The notes under the pieces were generated by a model. It saw only the letters and a list, made by a program, of their open reading frames with translations. It did no database searches and had not been told where the DNA came from. From NCBI GenBank assembly GCA_963971285.1, contig OZ020258.1, forward strand, positions 3,224,001-3,288,000: a stretch of DNA of 64,000 nucleotides, given 5' to 3'. The number at the start of each line of letters is the position of its first letter. The first letter of the stretch is position 1. Shown piece after piece: positions 47,030-58,133 of this stretch. The DNA is from Astropecten irregularis (Eukaryota > Echinodermata > Asteroidea > Paxillosida > Astropectinidae). Made by a program: the position numbers and the translations under genes.

Positions 47030-47420
47030 AAACTGCCCCCCAAAAAAACTATTTGACGGGGGAGAGCCAGAGCTTGAGCAGACTGCGGGTCCTGCCTACT
47101 GGGAGCCTAGCAGGCCAAACTCAGAGATAAACACAGAGAGCGAGACAAATGAGACGCGCTCGGACAATAATCGCTGCATGATCAGGGGCTGGAGAAAAAT
47201 CTGAAAGGCACCTGCTTTGGCAAGCACCGGTGAGACTATGCGACTGCACGATCCAATCACTGGTCTTAAAAGCCTGCTTCATCATTTATTTATTTGCGAG
47301 ATGCAGCAGGGGGCTTAGGCTGTCCAATTTGCCCTGTATCCCCACAGGATTTTCAAGCAAAGTATCCTATATTTTGTGGGGGTGATTCTACTCCATTGCT
47401 GGTTAATCATTAACAGATTT
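47030..47420. other. Unique island, candidate regulatory element
   Basis: GC-richer and repeat-free, with AGATAAACACAG (forkhead-like), AGGCACCTGC (E-box) and AAGCACCGGTGAG. The 90-codon plus frame ends here and looks like chance. Confidence 0.3.
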
Positions 47421-47755
47421 ATTGAGTGATCCAGCCTCTCTGCATCTTTTTCATTACCATTATCGGATTGAGTTCTCATAGAAAAAAATCACATATTTAC
47501 AATTCTATTTTGAGAAAAAAATTAAACAATAAAGCACAAAACAAGTATATTAATATATATGCGTGTAATGATATCATTTTTTTTCACTTAAATTTGATAC
47601 AAATTTCTGTGTCTGAATTTGATTAAATATCCGTTTAAAATAACTTTAAACTCTGAATTTATGTTGATGGCAGTAGTTGTGCCTCTTTTACATACTTCAA
47701 TTAAACATGTCGAATGTGACATGTACATGTATGTTTGTATTCCTGTCTGTTCACT

Positions 47756-48012
47756 ATTTCCGCCTGAAATGGTCTATTTATCCAGAAATTAGTCAAACAA
47801 AAACTGAAAACAGTTTTGATCTTGGGGTAAGATCAAAACCGTTTTTTAATATTTTATAAGAGAATTTGAGTCGGGTTTTCGCTGTTTTCTCGAGACTCAG
47901 ATGTCCGATTGAGATCAAATTTTCACCGGTTTAAATCATTTCATGTAAATGTTTGATCAGAAGTGTGAGTGCTGTTCTATGACCTTTACCAATCATGTAT
48001 CATTACCTTTAA
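47756..48012 (+). mobile_element. TTAA MITE, subfamily B, copy 8, 5'-truncated
   Basis: It starts within the core at TTTCCGCCTGAAATGG and runs to the intact right end CCAATCATGTATCATTACC then TTTAA. The GATCTTGGGGTAAGATC palindrome is present. Confidence 0.8.
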
Positions 48013-48690
48013 TACAAATTCTCCATTCCGCCTGGTGTACAGTCTGGACCTGCCATCAATTTATCGTTTGATTTATCTGTTTTCTCTCTTTTCGAGAATA
48101 AAAAGACCGATTCACAGGAAAAAGCAAATTAACCAGTTTGCAGAGGTAATGTACATATTCATCTTGAGCGTCAATTAATTTTGTCATTAATGGCAATAAT
48201 TTGCGATTTGCTTCTCAAGACCACAAACACTGCCCCACATCACACACTGGAAATGCTGCAACTGAATCTGAGCAATTACAACAGGGTCGGGTAATATGCA
48301 CTACCAAGCATCCTCAGGATGTGTTTAATTTCTTGCAATATTCTACCAGTGTCAAGGAAATAGAGGTCCGTTCACCGGCCAGAAAAACACACAACCATAC
48401 TGTCAACGCAGCTTGTTAATTTAATGAACAGTAATTTGACAGTTGCTATGTTGACAATCTCTGTCGGCCATTTAGGAATTAGTGAGGACTGTTAGTATGA
48501 TAAGGATGTAACAAATAATAGGAGATAATTGCTAAGCATTGGTAGTTCCTTGCTGTTCAATACAACAGAAACAAGTTCACCTATAACTGTATATTTACTG
48601 TAACTATGAAAAGTGTTTTCAAAACCTTCTCAAAGTTTGTAATGTAAGATACAGGCCTAATGCACATCAGACATTATCATCTAGAACTTA

Positions 48691-48810
48691 GGGCCTGTTT
48701 GCTTAATGCAAAGGATCCCAGATTTGGGGATCCACGTCCTATACAGGGTACGCTCAAATGGGATCTGGATCCGCAAGATTCGTGATCCTGTGCATTAAAC
48801 AAACAGGCCC
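48691..48810. mobile_element. MITE family L with TTA target duplication
   Basis: Ends GGGCCTGTTTGCTTAATGCA and TGCATTAAACAAACAGGCCC form a 20-bp inverted repeat with one mismatch. TTA is found on both sides (48688-48690 and 48811-48813), as for PIF/Harbinger. Only 120 bp, with inner GGATCC and GGATCC-like words. Confidence 0.85.
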
Positions 48811-48837
48811 TTAGTAGAAACTTTACCTGTTGACAGA

Positions 48838-48995
48838 GTGGTAATCAAGTCAAATTTTCACAAGTCAAGTCAAGTCTCAAGTCGAATTTTCTCAAGTCAA
48901 GTCAAGTCTCGAGTCATTTTGTTCCAAGTCAAGTCAAGTCACAAGTCACAGAAAATGGTGACCCGAGTCGGACTCGAGTCACCAACTCTGCTAGT
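48838..48995. repeat. Dispersed AAGTCAAGTC-type repeat
   Basis: Three irregular units of CAAGTCAAGTCAAGTC, each followed by TCAAGTCGAATTTT-like sequence, then GACTCGAGTC. Related GAGTC-rich stretches lie at 100-250, 2870-2960 and 37156-37315. Confidence 0.6.
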
Positions 48996-49170
48996 TCAAA
49001 TCAAAACTAACCTCCACTACAGCTTGTATTAGGCACCCAATTAAAAAATCCCTCCTTATTTCAAAATCCTATGCATAGAAAAAATCCAGAACTTGTATTC
49101 TAAAACTTGGGGACAGAGGCCCTACATGAAGTAGACATTGTACAAGTCATGCATAGTACATAATCCATAA

Positions 49171-49357
49171 TTAACCCTAACCCTTTATAGTACAAGACAA
49201 GAGCTGCTTACCACACATTACCACATTACACAGGAGGATTGGATCATAAACTGCATTAATTACCACAAAAACCATGCACTGTGGTGTATGCAGGTACCAC
49301 ACTTGTCACATGAAAAACATGGTACACTGTGGTATGCAGTCTGAGGGTTAGGGTTAA
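49171..49357. mobile_element. Inverted-repeat element with telomere-like ends (family T)
   Basis: Starts TTAACCCTAACCCT and ends AGGGTTAGGGTTAA, a perfect 14-bp inverted repeat made of two telomere-type units. Inside are CACTGTGG, ACCACAC and TGTGGTATGCAG words in both strands. No flanking duplication is obvious. Confidence 0.7.
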
Positions 49358-49507
49358 TTGCAGTCCAGATGCATTTAATTAAAAGAAATCTGTCTACATG
49401 GACAAATATCACACAATTGGGATAATAGGATTGACAATTTTCAAGAATGAACAAGTTCTCATTTTTTTTGGAGGGTAGACAAGCAAGGGCAGGTGTGGGA
49501 GGGGGAC

Positions 49508-49530
49508 GGGGGGGGGGGGGGGGGGGGGGG
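49508..49530 (+). repeat. Run of 23 G
   Basis: Uninterrupted G tract, preceded by G-rich sequence from about 49490. Its complement gives a proline run in a 139-codon chance frame. Confidence 0.95.
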
Positions 49531-50075
49531 TGATCTATAAGGGGGGACCTGAACCATGAAACGTTGGGAAAGTCAGACTTTTTGTATGTTTCAACAAACT
49601 TATCATCAGCATGGATGGCAAGTACATTAGTACATGTACACGTAGGCCTATTATAATACCCAGTATGGCTGTCATACACTTGCTTGGCCCGTTACGACCT
49701 GAAAAGTAATTTTGGAACATTTAGTTAATCATAAATAGCAGCCAATTTACTCAGTTCACCGGTGCTACAGACACATTGTACAATGGACTCAACTTGAACT
49801 ATTGGCTGTTTAAGCTCTGAATGGACACACAATGAGCCTGAACATTTGAAAAGCTTGCCACAGCTGGAAACAGTCTAACTGAATTGGCTTAGCTTAAACA
49901 CTGTTTGAACAGCCAAAACACTACAAGTGCTCTCCCTAGTATGACCTTGTTCTAGTTAGGATAATTGCTCTGGTTTCCTTTCATCAAATCTTTACTAAGG
50001 TATACTGTACCTCTACTTCCATTAATAATGTGTTCAGGATTCAGTGGAGTCTACCTTTAGAAAGGAACATACTAT

Positions 50076-50298
50076 GGGCGTTTACGAAACTGAGGCTCAG
50101 GCTCCAGCTCCTTTTCTTGAATCCATTCTAAAATAACAGGTATCAAAAAAGAGGTTTTTGGCTGCGGTACAGAAGTAGATTTTCTGGTTTTTGAAAGGAA
50201 AACAGAGCTTCAGCTTCAATGAAAAACCACTAACCTATAATTTCAGCATGGATGTGAGAGCTGGAGCCTGAGCCTGAGACTCCGTTTCGCAAACGGCC
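50076..50298. mobile_element. MITE family C, copy 3
   Basis: Ends GGGCGTTTACGAAACTGAGG and ACTCCGTTTCGCAAACGGCC. Same body as copy 2 in the same order (GAATCCATTCTAAAATAACA, GAAGTAGATTTTCTGG). The terminal repeats contain GAGCCTGAGCCTGAG. Confidence 0.85.
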
Positions 50299-51214
50299 TA
50301 TGTATCACAAAACCACTGAACGCACATATTAAGGACCACAGCTTCAAATCTTACTAGCATAAATACAGCGACTACCCCTAACAGACAACTCCATTAGCCA
50401 GGAATGAGTTTGACCAATGATGAAAATATCTGAAAACAACTGACAGGGGGCAAAACAAATCTGAACTCTGAAAATCTCCAATACTTTTGTACATAGTAGC
50501 CTGCGAGGACAAAATTCGGATAATTCTGTTAAAATTTGAAAAAATTCCGGGCAGACCCGTATTGATAACATGTTACCAGCGTATCATGAGTTCTCCTCTA
50601 CATTACACTACTGCATACACCTACTAATTACAATTCATATATGAAGTCTCCCCTCTCAAATCTCAATTGATAGGAGTCTTGAGAACAGTAGGCCTAATTG
50701 CATGATGTAGAGAGTACATAGCCAAACCTCCACCGGTCCACTTCGGAAACCACTCCACATGAAAAACCTTCCTGATTTCTAAATTGCCAAGACTGTCCCT
50801 GCTAAGATCTAATAAATATGGAAGACACTAGTCGTGTGACTCAGTTTAGAAATATTCAAAATGACTTAAGAGAATTGTCCTTCAATGTCAAAATGAACCA
50901 AAAATGTCCAGAGCTGCAACGCACTTCAGCAAAATGAATTTCTGAATAATTGAGGGAACAATTCCGCTTGCCTGCACACAAAGTGCAATTCATATGCCGT
51001 TCTTGATTTTTTTTCCCGCAGAAGCATATAAACTTGGGAAAAAATGGAAACAAGATGTGCACATGAGGTTTGATGATGTACCTGAGGATGGTACATGTAG
51101 CACTAATCCTGAGAAATATTGCTGAAAAGTGAAATGCTCCCAGAAATGAAATCGAATTAAGATAGACTCTCCTCATTAAGTACAAACTTTTACAGGTCAA
51201 GTTACTGCATCGAT

Positions 51215-51392
51215 TTTGACATTCGGAACAGTGTGCTCTGTTCGTCCTCAAGAGAGTCACTCTCCTGAGGACGAACAGAGCGCACTGTTCGGAACGTCAA
51301 GATAATACCACCGGTTCTTCTTAGAACCACACACTCTCACAGAAGAGATTACATGGTGTCACCGCAAAGGCGCAAACCTATACCTTCTTTTG
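51215..51392 (-). mobile_element. Foldback element family E, copy with a short left arm
   Basis: The centre is near perfect: CGGAACAGTGTGCTCTGTTC is mirrored by GAACAGAGCGCACTGTTCGG. The right arm continues through ACCACACACTCTCACAG to TACCTTCTTTTGG. The left arm ends after the central 30 bp. Confidence 0.75.
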
Positions 51393-51452
51393 GTACTTCC
51401 ACCATGCATAGCATCAAGTCTTATTGAAATAACCGAAAACAACCAAAAAGTG

Positions 51453-51634
51453 TAATTCCAAGCCTGGAATTTCACAGACACCAAGGAGGCAATGGCCTTC
51501 ATTGCCCTGGTTCTTGGCCTTCGTGCCCCCTTCAAATGTTTCCATCTAGACATTATGATTTTCCAATGGAAGTGCCTCTTGCAATGGAAAAGTGACCTTA
51601 CCTCTTTCAGAACCAATTTCCAGGCCTGTAATTC
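51453..51634. mobile_element. Repeat family V, full copy
   Basis: Ends TGTAATTCCAAGCCTGGAAT and CCAGGCCTGTAATT are inverted. The inside has GCCCTGGTTCTTGGCC and CTTCAAATGTTTC, as in the copy at 14945-15080. Confidence 0.7.
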
Positions 51635-52002
51635 AGCCTGACAACTTATCAAATAGAAGTTTCTCTGGGAAAACCAAAATTACCAGAAAACGACCAAAGT
51701 AATATTATTTGCTCTGTTCATCAATGACCTTAAATACTGTTTCTGATGTCCATTTGCTCAGTTTGAGGAAATCACCATCTATAACAATACTCACATACGA
51801 TAGCAGCATAGTTAAACTCATATTCTTTTTGTTTCCTGGGAAAATATCATTTTATGTTTACATAACTGCAAAGAAAGTGAAAGCTTTTGAAAAGTTCCTA
51901 GTATACAAACAGATGTCTGACAGGACAAAGTTTCAGTTTTGTTTAGAGGAGGAGGACAGGATATCACCCTTGTGGCCATGGGACTTGGCATAAAACAATT
52001 AC

Positions 52003-52238
52003 AGGTAATATCATACTTTTGGTTTTTGTCAAAGAAATACATATATTCAAGGGCAAAAAATATCAAAACAGATACAGTAACAGTCATCTGTGAAAATTTC
52101 AGACCCATACGGTGCCCACTTTTTGAGAAAACCACGAAAAACGGACACATTAGTTCTTACTATTCTCGGTTATTTTTGATCTTTAAAAGATTAAAAATAA
52201 TTTTGGTCACTGGTTTTACTCTTTTTTGGATAAATAGG
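52003..52238 (-). mobile_element. TTAA MITE, subfamily A, copy 9, truncated
   Basis: Inverted. It starts at the A-type right terminus (GGTAATATCATACTTTTGG) and breaks off at TTTTTTGGATAAATAGG, so the left third of the element is missing. Confidence 0.75.
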
Positions 52239-52648
52239 CCTAATTAATTAATCTGGTGTTAAATTTAGTAAGGACTAGTAAAACTTCTTGTGGGCTAGTA
52301 CAAAGCAAAATTTTCTAGGCTGGTGGGATAGAAAAAAAAAATTAAGCACAAGGCCTATTATCCCTTGGTGTTTTCAGATTTTGTGTGTGTGGCCACTCAC
52401 ATCCCTGACACTATCAATAGGGCCTAATCCTACCAAAAAATTATGGTTTGCATATTTTCACAAAATATAATTAGGATCATACGAACTAAAAGTATTAATT
52501 GTATTAATTTTTCAAGGCACTGGTGAATCCATCCAGGCACTGTTATGAGGACAAACCCACCTGTGCACACACTGTATAGTAAAATACTTTTGTGGTGTTT
52601 CTGAACAGCGCCCTCTATGTTCATGAGACTCACAAAATAATGTTTTAC

Positions 52649-52834
52649 AGTATAATCATCAAATAACCACAAGGGAAACTGACTGAATTTTTAAAGTCAT
52701 TGAAAAGTGTACAAAGAAAAATTCCACCCAATGGAGGGCTGGATGGCTCAGTTGGTAGAGCGCCTGTATGGTATTCAGGAGGTCACCGGTTCGAATCCCG
52801 CTCCAGTCAATTTTTCTTTGTTCACTTTTCAATG
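52649..52834 (-). mobile_element. tRNA-Thr-like SINE copy 5, rearranged, perfect 15-bp target duplication
   Basis: The best tRNA-like unit in the window is here on the plus strand (52737-52808, 72 nt): a 7-bp acceptor stem with one G-T pair, D arm GCTC/GAGC, anticodon GGT with U33, and T loop TTCGAAT. It is followed by the first 26 bp of the tail. Before it (52655-52724) lies the whole tail upside-down. The unit is flanked by AAAATAATGTTTTAC at 52634-52648 and 52835-52849, a perfect target duplication, so both halves came in as one insertion. Read on the minus strand this is a 3' sense tail joined to an inverted 5' segment. Confidence 0.85.
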
Positions 52835-52923
52835 AAAATAATGTTTTACTTGTTTCATATCTTATGACTGTCTTGTCTTCAAATTTACATCAACATGTCA
52901 CATCTATTTTCACACAAACGTTC

Positions 52924-53295
52924 TTAGTAGTATCATACTTTGGTAGTATACCTTCACAGATTTACCTAAAACTTACATGGCATAAAGATGGTGATGGTGG
53001 AAACATATCGTTAAAATATTTCTGCCTGAAATGCTGTATTTAGGGCCTATTCAGAAAAGAGTAAAACCAATGACCACAAACAATTCTGATCCTTTAAAGA
53101 TTAAATAGGCCTATAACAGTAAAAAGACTTTAAAAATACTGTGGGCATTTTTCACTGTTTTCTTAAAAAGTGGGCATCATAACGGGACTGACAATTTCAT
53201 ATCTGACTGCTACTATTACTGTATCTGTCTTGATATTTTGTCCCATGGATCTGCAATTTCTTTGACAAAAACCAAAAGTATGGTACTACCTTTAA
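52924..53295 (+). mobile_element. TTAA MITE, subfamily A, copy 10
   Basis: It starts TTAGTAGTATCATACTTTGG and ends GGTACTACCTTTAA. Internal short deletions occur near the left end. The body keeps CATTTTTCACTGTTTTC and the A right half. Confidence 0.8.
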
Positions 53296-53888
53296 AATAG
53301 AGATTATACCAGAATGCAAATGGACGGAATACTGCAGCACAGCTTAGTTACTTGTTGCTCAAATTAGATTCAGATGATCTATGATTTGCCTCATTTGAAA
53401 TGCAAATTCCACTCAAAGGTTCCACACACCTGGCCCTGGTGCAGGGGGATAGCTAGTTAGCCATGCATACATTTGTTTTAATGAAACAAGTTTGGGTTTT
53501 TTTAATTAACTCACAGTCTATGGTTTATTTTTCAATTTAATTGCTGTTTAGTGATGCACATCTACAAGAGCTAAATTCATGCAGCCACAGTTAGCATGGA
53601 TTAATAGTACATATGTATACATCATTTTGAGGTAACATGTGGCATTTATGACCTGCTATATACATCTACTGGATGATCACAGCCAACAATGTAAAATTAA
53701 GTGCTAGACTCAAATAAACCTTTCAACATTTTAAACAACCGCAAACCTACGATCCATGTAAAAATACTCTCAACGAATTAACAAACCAGAAATTGAAAAT
53801 TTCACCCTCGATTTATCAATATAATTTTTGATGATCTTTCTTTACCATAATTGTGTTGGGGTTTGTGAGTTTTTCTCAAGTGTTGAAT

Positions 53889-54073
53889 GTGCAATGGGCG
53901 ATTCGCAACAGCTTCATACGCTTCCAAAATTTTGCATTCCCAACACATTGGCCAATCACAATGCACGGAATCGGTCGACCCTTCCTTCTGGTCAACAAAT
54001 TCTGTGCATTGTGATTGGCCAACACATTGCAAACTCTTGGAAGCACATGAGATTGTGAATCGCCCGTATTGCC
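53889..54073. mobile_element. Foldback family O
   Basis: Arms of about 80 bp: GTGCAATGGGCGATTCGCAA, CGCTTCCAA, ACACATTGGCCAATCACAAT and GCACGGAAT, with inverted partners ATTCTGTGCATTGTGATTGG to GAATCGCCCGTATTGCC. The spacer is about 25 bp. It carries two CCAAT boxes, one per arm. Confidence 0.8.
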
Positions 54074-55386
54074 ACTCTAGTAGTTAGTGTCAGTTGGTGG
54101 ATTGAGGCAGGAATAGTTGAACATTTTCACACATAAAGTCAGCAAAGGATCAAGTACACCGTTTGCACAGGGCACAACCTAGGATCTAGGACACTCTGAA
54201 TCCAAGGGGCGTCTGAAAATTGAAAACCCTGCATCATTCCTATTCATCAGTCTTGTCGTTACAATTACAGCTGAAAGAGTATACAATTTACAAACTGTAC
54301 AACTGGGTGATTACTTGTTCGGGACACTTCTGTGTTTTTATCACACATGTGAATGTTCCATTGCACATGCTGTACATAATGATATAAAATAGACCCCAAC
54401 TTTACAATCCTCTTTGCAGTGCGGGACAACCTCATACCATGGAAGAGGAAAGGGCTTCCTCCGATCAACCATGCTTGTACTACACTACTCTCTAAAGTTA
54501 GCGTATTAGTTGTATTCTTCGATGTACATACTGCTTTTAGAGGGTATATAACAAAGTATTGATTTCAAGCAAGACAAAAACCTCACATACAGTCAGACGT
54601 ACATGTAAATTGTTAACATTGTGGTTTGGCTTGCAGTGGAGTGGGGAAGAATTCCACTGACAGCCACATTTACGGAAAAAAGATTACATCCTCCAAGAGT
54701 AAACTTATTTGGATACAAGTCAAGATGAACTTCAATCTCAGGTGTATACAATATAACATTGTATATATACAATTCAAATGCAGCGGCAGCCATTTTTCTC
54801 AAAATGACTTCTGTCGGTTCCATAGGTTTGTGTACAAGTAATTGTTGTCAGTGGAAATCTAGTGTACAAAATACACAAAACAAATCAACTCATTGTGTGA
54901 CCAGTACAGGCCTGTGCTTTGCTTGTACCAGAAACGTATAGAAGCTAGGCCAACCCTCGAAAAATTGATACCTCGAACTCGAAAACAGGTACACTGACGA
55001 TATACTTAATACTGACTAGCACTAGTACTGTGCAGTAGTTCTGTTGAGCCCAAGTTTGACACCTGCGCTGTTTTATTAACTTGGTCGTGCGTAATTTTGA
55101 ATTCATTTGGGATTTTTATTCAACCACGGCACGTAGCTACCTTCACTTCAGTTAGGCCTAGGTTAAAAACGTTGGACACAGCCTCACAGGTTTTCTTTTA
55201 AAAAACAAGTCACTTCGGAAAAACTGTTAAAGATTGCGCAGGTTGAAAGATTGCGCTCAACAGACAACAGTACAGTCTACAGATGTGTTGTAATTGTACA
55301 TGATGAGTAACGTGTATTGCAAAATTTTGCAACAAGATTAATGAATTATGATTTAACGTAAGAAGTAAGCACCAACTCTTACTAAC
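54074..55386. other. Gene-free stretch downstream of the possible ATG exon
   Basis: Mostly unique and repeat-poor. It would be the start of the intron of the proposed minus-strand gene. No other exon is supported. Confidence 0.45.
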
Positions 55387-55477
55387 CTTGGGTTCGGGAC
55401 GTAGACATCGAATCTTTTCGTTCGTTTGTCTTTGTTTTTCGAGTTAAGTAGCAAGCTGTAGCTCAAAAATACCGCCA
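55387..55477 (-). CDS. Possible first coding exon with ATG (5' UTR plus 7 codons)
   Basis: On the minus strand an ATG at 55408-55406 opens seven codons (MSTSRTQ plus one base) and runs into a usable donor, CCCAAG then GTTAGTAAG. A TGA stop lies in the same frame 19 codons upstream, so this ATG would be the true start if the exon is used. The sequence is single copy within the window and sits in a long repeat-poor stretch. The exon ends after the first base of a codon and the candidate exon at 15134-15242 needs one base, so joining them would give an alanine codon and keep the frame. The 5' edge is arbitrary. A random ATG plus GT is common, so this is a weak call. Confidence 0.28.
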
Positions 55478-55585
55478 AGTTATTTTGCAAACTCCATGTG
55501 TCTTGTACATGTTCACACGCTAAAAAAATAACGATGTTGATATATAGCGCCCTCTATTCATAACATAAAATTCATTACAACAAAA

Positions 55586-55717
55586 GGCCGTGTCACAAAT
55601 CAATGGCTGCGGCTTCAAATTACACGCTCACCTATGGCAGCCACTAGCCAATGAATGCAGCCGTAACCCATAGACTTGTGTTATTCGTGGTCGCAGCCAG
55701 AAATTTTGGACACGGCC
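55586..55717. mobile_element. MITE family N
   Basis: Ends GGCCGTGTCACAAAT and ATTTTGGACACGGCC are imperfect inverted repeats. Inner words GGCTGCGGC, GCAGCCAC and GCAGCC give further self-pairing. 132 bp. Confidence 0.75.
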
Positions 55718-56078
55718 AAGCATCCACTGTGCAAAAATCACGGCCCACAATCAAACGCCCTCTGTTGACAAGTCTGTACAACTATCATTTTAGATAGAGG
55801 GCAGTATTGCACTTCACCGGTCCGATTTTGTGCAGATTGCTTCAGCGACAGGACTTGGGATTCATACTAATGAACTACACAATGTACAAAATACATACAT
55901 GAAATACATGAAGAAAACCAGCCTCTCTCTAAAGCAAGGCAGGCGTTCTTTTTGCAATACAACATTAATTGTAATATGCAATTACTCAAAAATTCGGTCA
56001 AATTCCACCAATTCTGAAAACTTCCACTTAGTAAAATACTTGGTAAATTGACAGATCTTTGTTATTACGAACTGCAAT

Positions 56079-56177
56079 TTATTGAAAAGTGAACAAATAA
56101 AAATTGACTGAAGCAGAATTCGAACCGAATACTTCCTGAATACCGTACAGGCGCTCTACCAACTGAGCCATCAAGCC
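56079..56177 (-). mobile_element. tRNA-Thr-like SINE copy 6
   Basis: On the minus strand 56177-56105 is a near full-length tRNA-like unit with the A box intact and a decayed B box (GGTTCGAATTCT). About 26 bp of the usual tail follow. The distal tail is missing. Confidence 0.75.
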
Positions 56178-56892
56178 CTCTTGAGGTATTGCGTTGGTTG
56201 TTTGGCGTTATGTGTGAGTTTGAGGCATTCAAACGCCGGGGACAAAAAGAGCAATGCGGTCCCGGTTTGGGAAATGTCCCTAGTTGGAAAGCATGTACAA
56301 AACTAATGGAGGTGTTGCCAAAAGGTCAAACAATAAACAAAAAAAATCAAACAAAAGAGATACAGTGTGATATCCACTGCACGTTGAAGGTAATTATGCA
56401 CATTAGAGCCTATACGTCCACTATGTCAGCGCAGTGAGTGACGTCTTTTGTAATTATTAGCAACCAACTCCGACCTCGAAGTGATGAAAACAAGCAGCCA
56501 GTTGTATGGTTTTGAAGGCAATAAGCTGCAAGGAATTGTTTAATTTTAGTAAACGGTTCTTCAAAGAAGAAGTCATTTCTTGTCTGAGGACAATCCATGA
56601 CTCGACAATGGCAATCGTACAGGACACGATCTCTGCTTCTTGACTAAAAATACTCGGGAACAATTATTCTGAATCGCGGGGACACGACGACAGACGGTGT
56701 GTTATTTTTTTTATGTGATTTGTCCGTAGCTTGTGAGCCATCTACTTGTTTGGTTTCCATCGGTTATCAAGTTCACGAGAATGAAAGTACCCGGAGAAAT
56801 TCCGATTTTCAGAAGAGAGTTTCACTTCTTAGAACCACCCACGCGCGGTGTACCACGCCATTTTCCTCGTTGTCTGTTTACTTGTTCGTTTG

Positions 56893-57008
56893 AAAAGTGA
56901 ACAAAGAAAAATTGACTGGAGCGGGATTCGAACCGCAGACCCCCTGAACACCGTACACTTTTCAATGAATTTAAATTCAGTCAGTTTCCCTTGTGGTAAT
57001 AATGATGA
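56893..57008 (+). mobile_element. tRNA-Thr-like SINE copy 7, 5'-inverted, perfect 15-bp target duplication
   Basis: The left part (56893-56958) is the 3' half of the tRNA unit plus proximal tail, upside-down. The right part (56957-57008) is the distal tail in sense, with CAGTCAGTTTCCCTTGTGG. The unit is bounded by TTACTTGTTCGTTTG at 56878-56892 and 57009-57023. This is the structure expected from twin priming during LINE-driven insertion. Confidence 0.85.
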
Positions 57009-57120
57009 TTACTTGTTCGTTTGTTTATTTATTTGTTTGTTTGTTTGTTTTTGTGTGTATCTGTCTGACGGTTTACTTTTTAATAATACATTTCAGTTTT
57101 TCCTCTTGGTAAACTCAATA

Positions 57121-57397
57121 CTACGGTGCTCTAGAGGTGCCCTCCGACTTGCTGAGATCCTGCCTGAGATATATCGTCATCCAGTGATAAATTATCGCAG
57201 GATGTCGACATGTTGAATTTAGGATGTCGTCATCCCGTGATAAATTATCTGAGAATGTCTTCATCTTGAATTTAGGATGTCGTCATCCCATCATACATTA
57301 TTTCAGGATGTCGTCATCTTGAATTTAGGATGTCGTCATCCCAAGATAATTATTGCATGATCTCAACAAGTCAGATGGCACCTCTAGAGCACCGTAG
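57121..57397. mobile_element. MITE family J with internal 53-bp tandem repeats
   Basis: Outer ends of 31 bp (CTACGGTGCTCTAGAGGTGC and on to GACTTG) are inverted with two mismatches. Inside, 57175-57333 is three tandem units of 53 bp, each CGTCATCC, GATAAATTAT, GGATGTC and TTGAATTTAGGATGT, plus a partial fourth. 277 bp in all. Confidence 0.85.
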
Positions 57398-58133
57398 ACT
57401 ACACACGCTCAATGGGAGACATTATTGAAATAAAACAATCAGGGAAGATGATTCAACGGGAACCATGTAACAATGCTTGGAAACAAAAGAAGACTGATTA
57501 TTAGATTGATGATTTAAAGTACAGACAAAGGAGAATGGATGCAATGAGGGTGCTAAACGAGTTGAGAACCAAGCAAGATGGTAACCAAGTCTGTGAAGAT
57601 GCATGCACTAATGAAAGAAGGATGCATGAATATGCTACTGCATGGAAGAGGTGGTCATAAAGTCGGGTGATTTAAATAATGGCACTGTAGATAAAGTAAA
57701 GTATGAACTGGTTTAGATAGGTGACTCTGAAAGAACAGGTCCTTTCATAATGATCTCCTTCCCCAGAAATTATTCACAAAGTGCAGCGCGAGTGGACGTA
57801 TAATGATATTATGTTAATTTAAAGGGAAATCTTCGAAATACAGTACGTGTGACAAAATAATGTAATATTTACAATATTGTTTGTATTAACTTGACACTTT
57901 ATGTGTATAATTCGGCAACTTGTCTTAATTTGTAAACGGCCCTTTCAAGTCAGTTGGTGTGTTTATCGACAGTTTTATTGAGCTCCCGGTGTTTTTAATC
58001 GCAACATCAATCGCTAATAAAATGGAAATTTCGGAGCAAATCACTTTTAATTTATTCGGTAAATTTAGCATAAAAATGCTTGAGATTTATTAAAGAAAAT
58101 GATGGATTCACTGCATTACTTAGGGCAGCCTAC

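Noticed and set aside
49171..49357. A true internal telomere array
   Set aside because: Only two telomere-type units lie on each side, facing each other; there is no array.
49260..49679. 139-codon minus frame with a proline run
   Set aside because: The proline run is the complement of a 23-base G tract, and the frame crosses a repeat element.
50856..51260. 134-codon minus frame
   Set aside because: It overlaps the foldback family E end, has low-complexity hydrophobic content and no motif.
51818..52247. Opposed frames of 102 and 110 codons
   Set aside because: Both lie mainly in an inverted A-type MITE. The matching frame recurs in other copies only because the DNA repeats.
52737..52808. 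A working tRNA-Thr(GGT) gene
   Set aside because: It folds well, but it has a T-stem mismatch and an anticodon-stem mismatch, lies inside a duplicated insertion and belongs to a multi-copy SINE.
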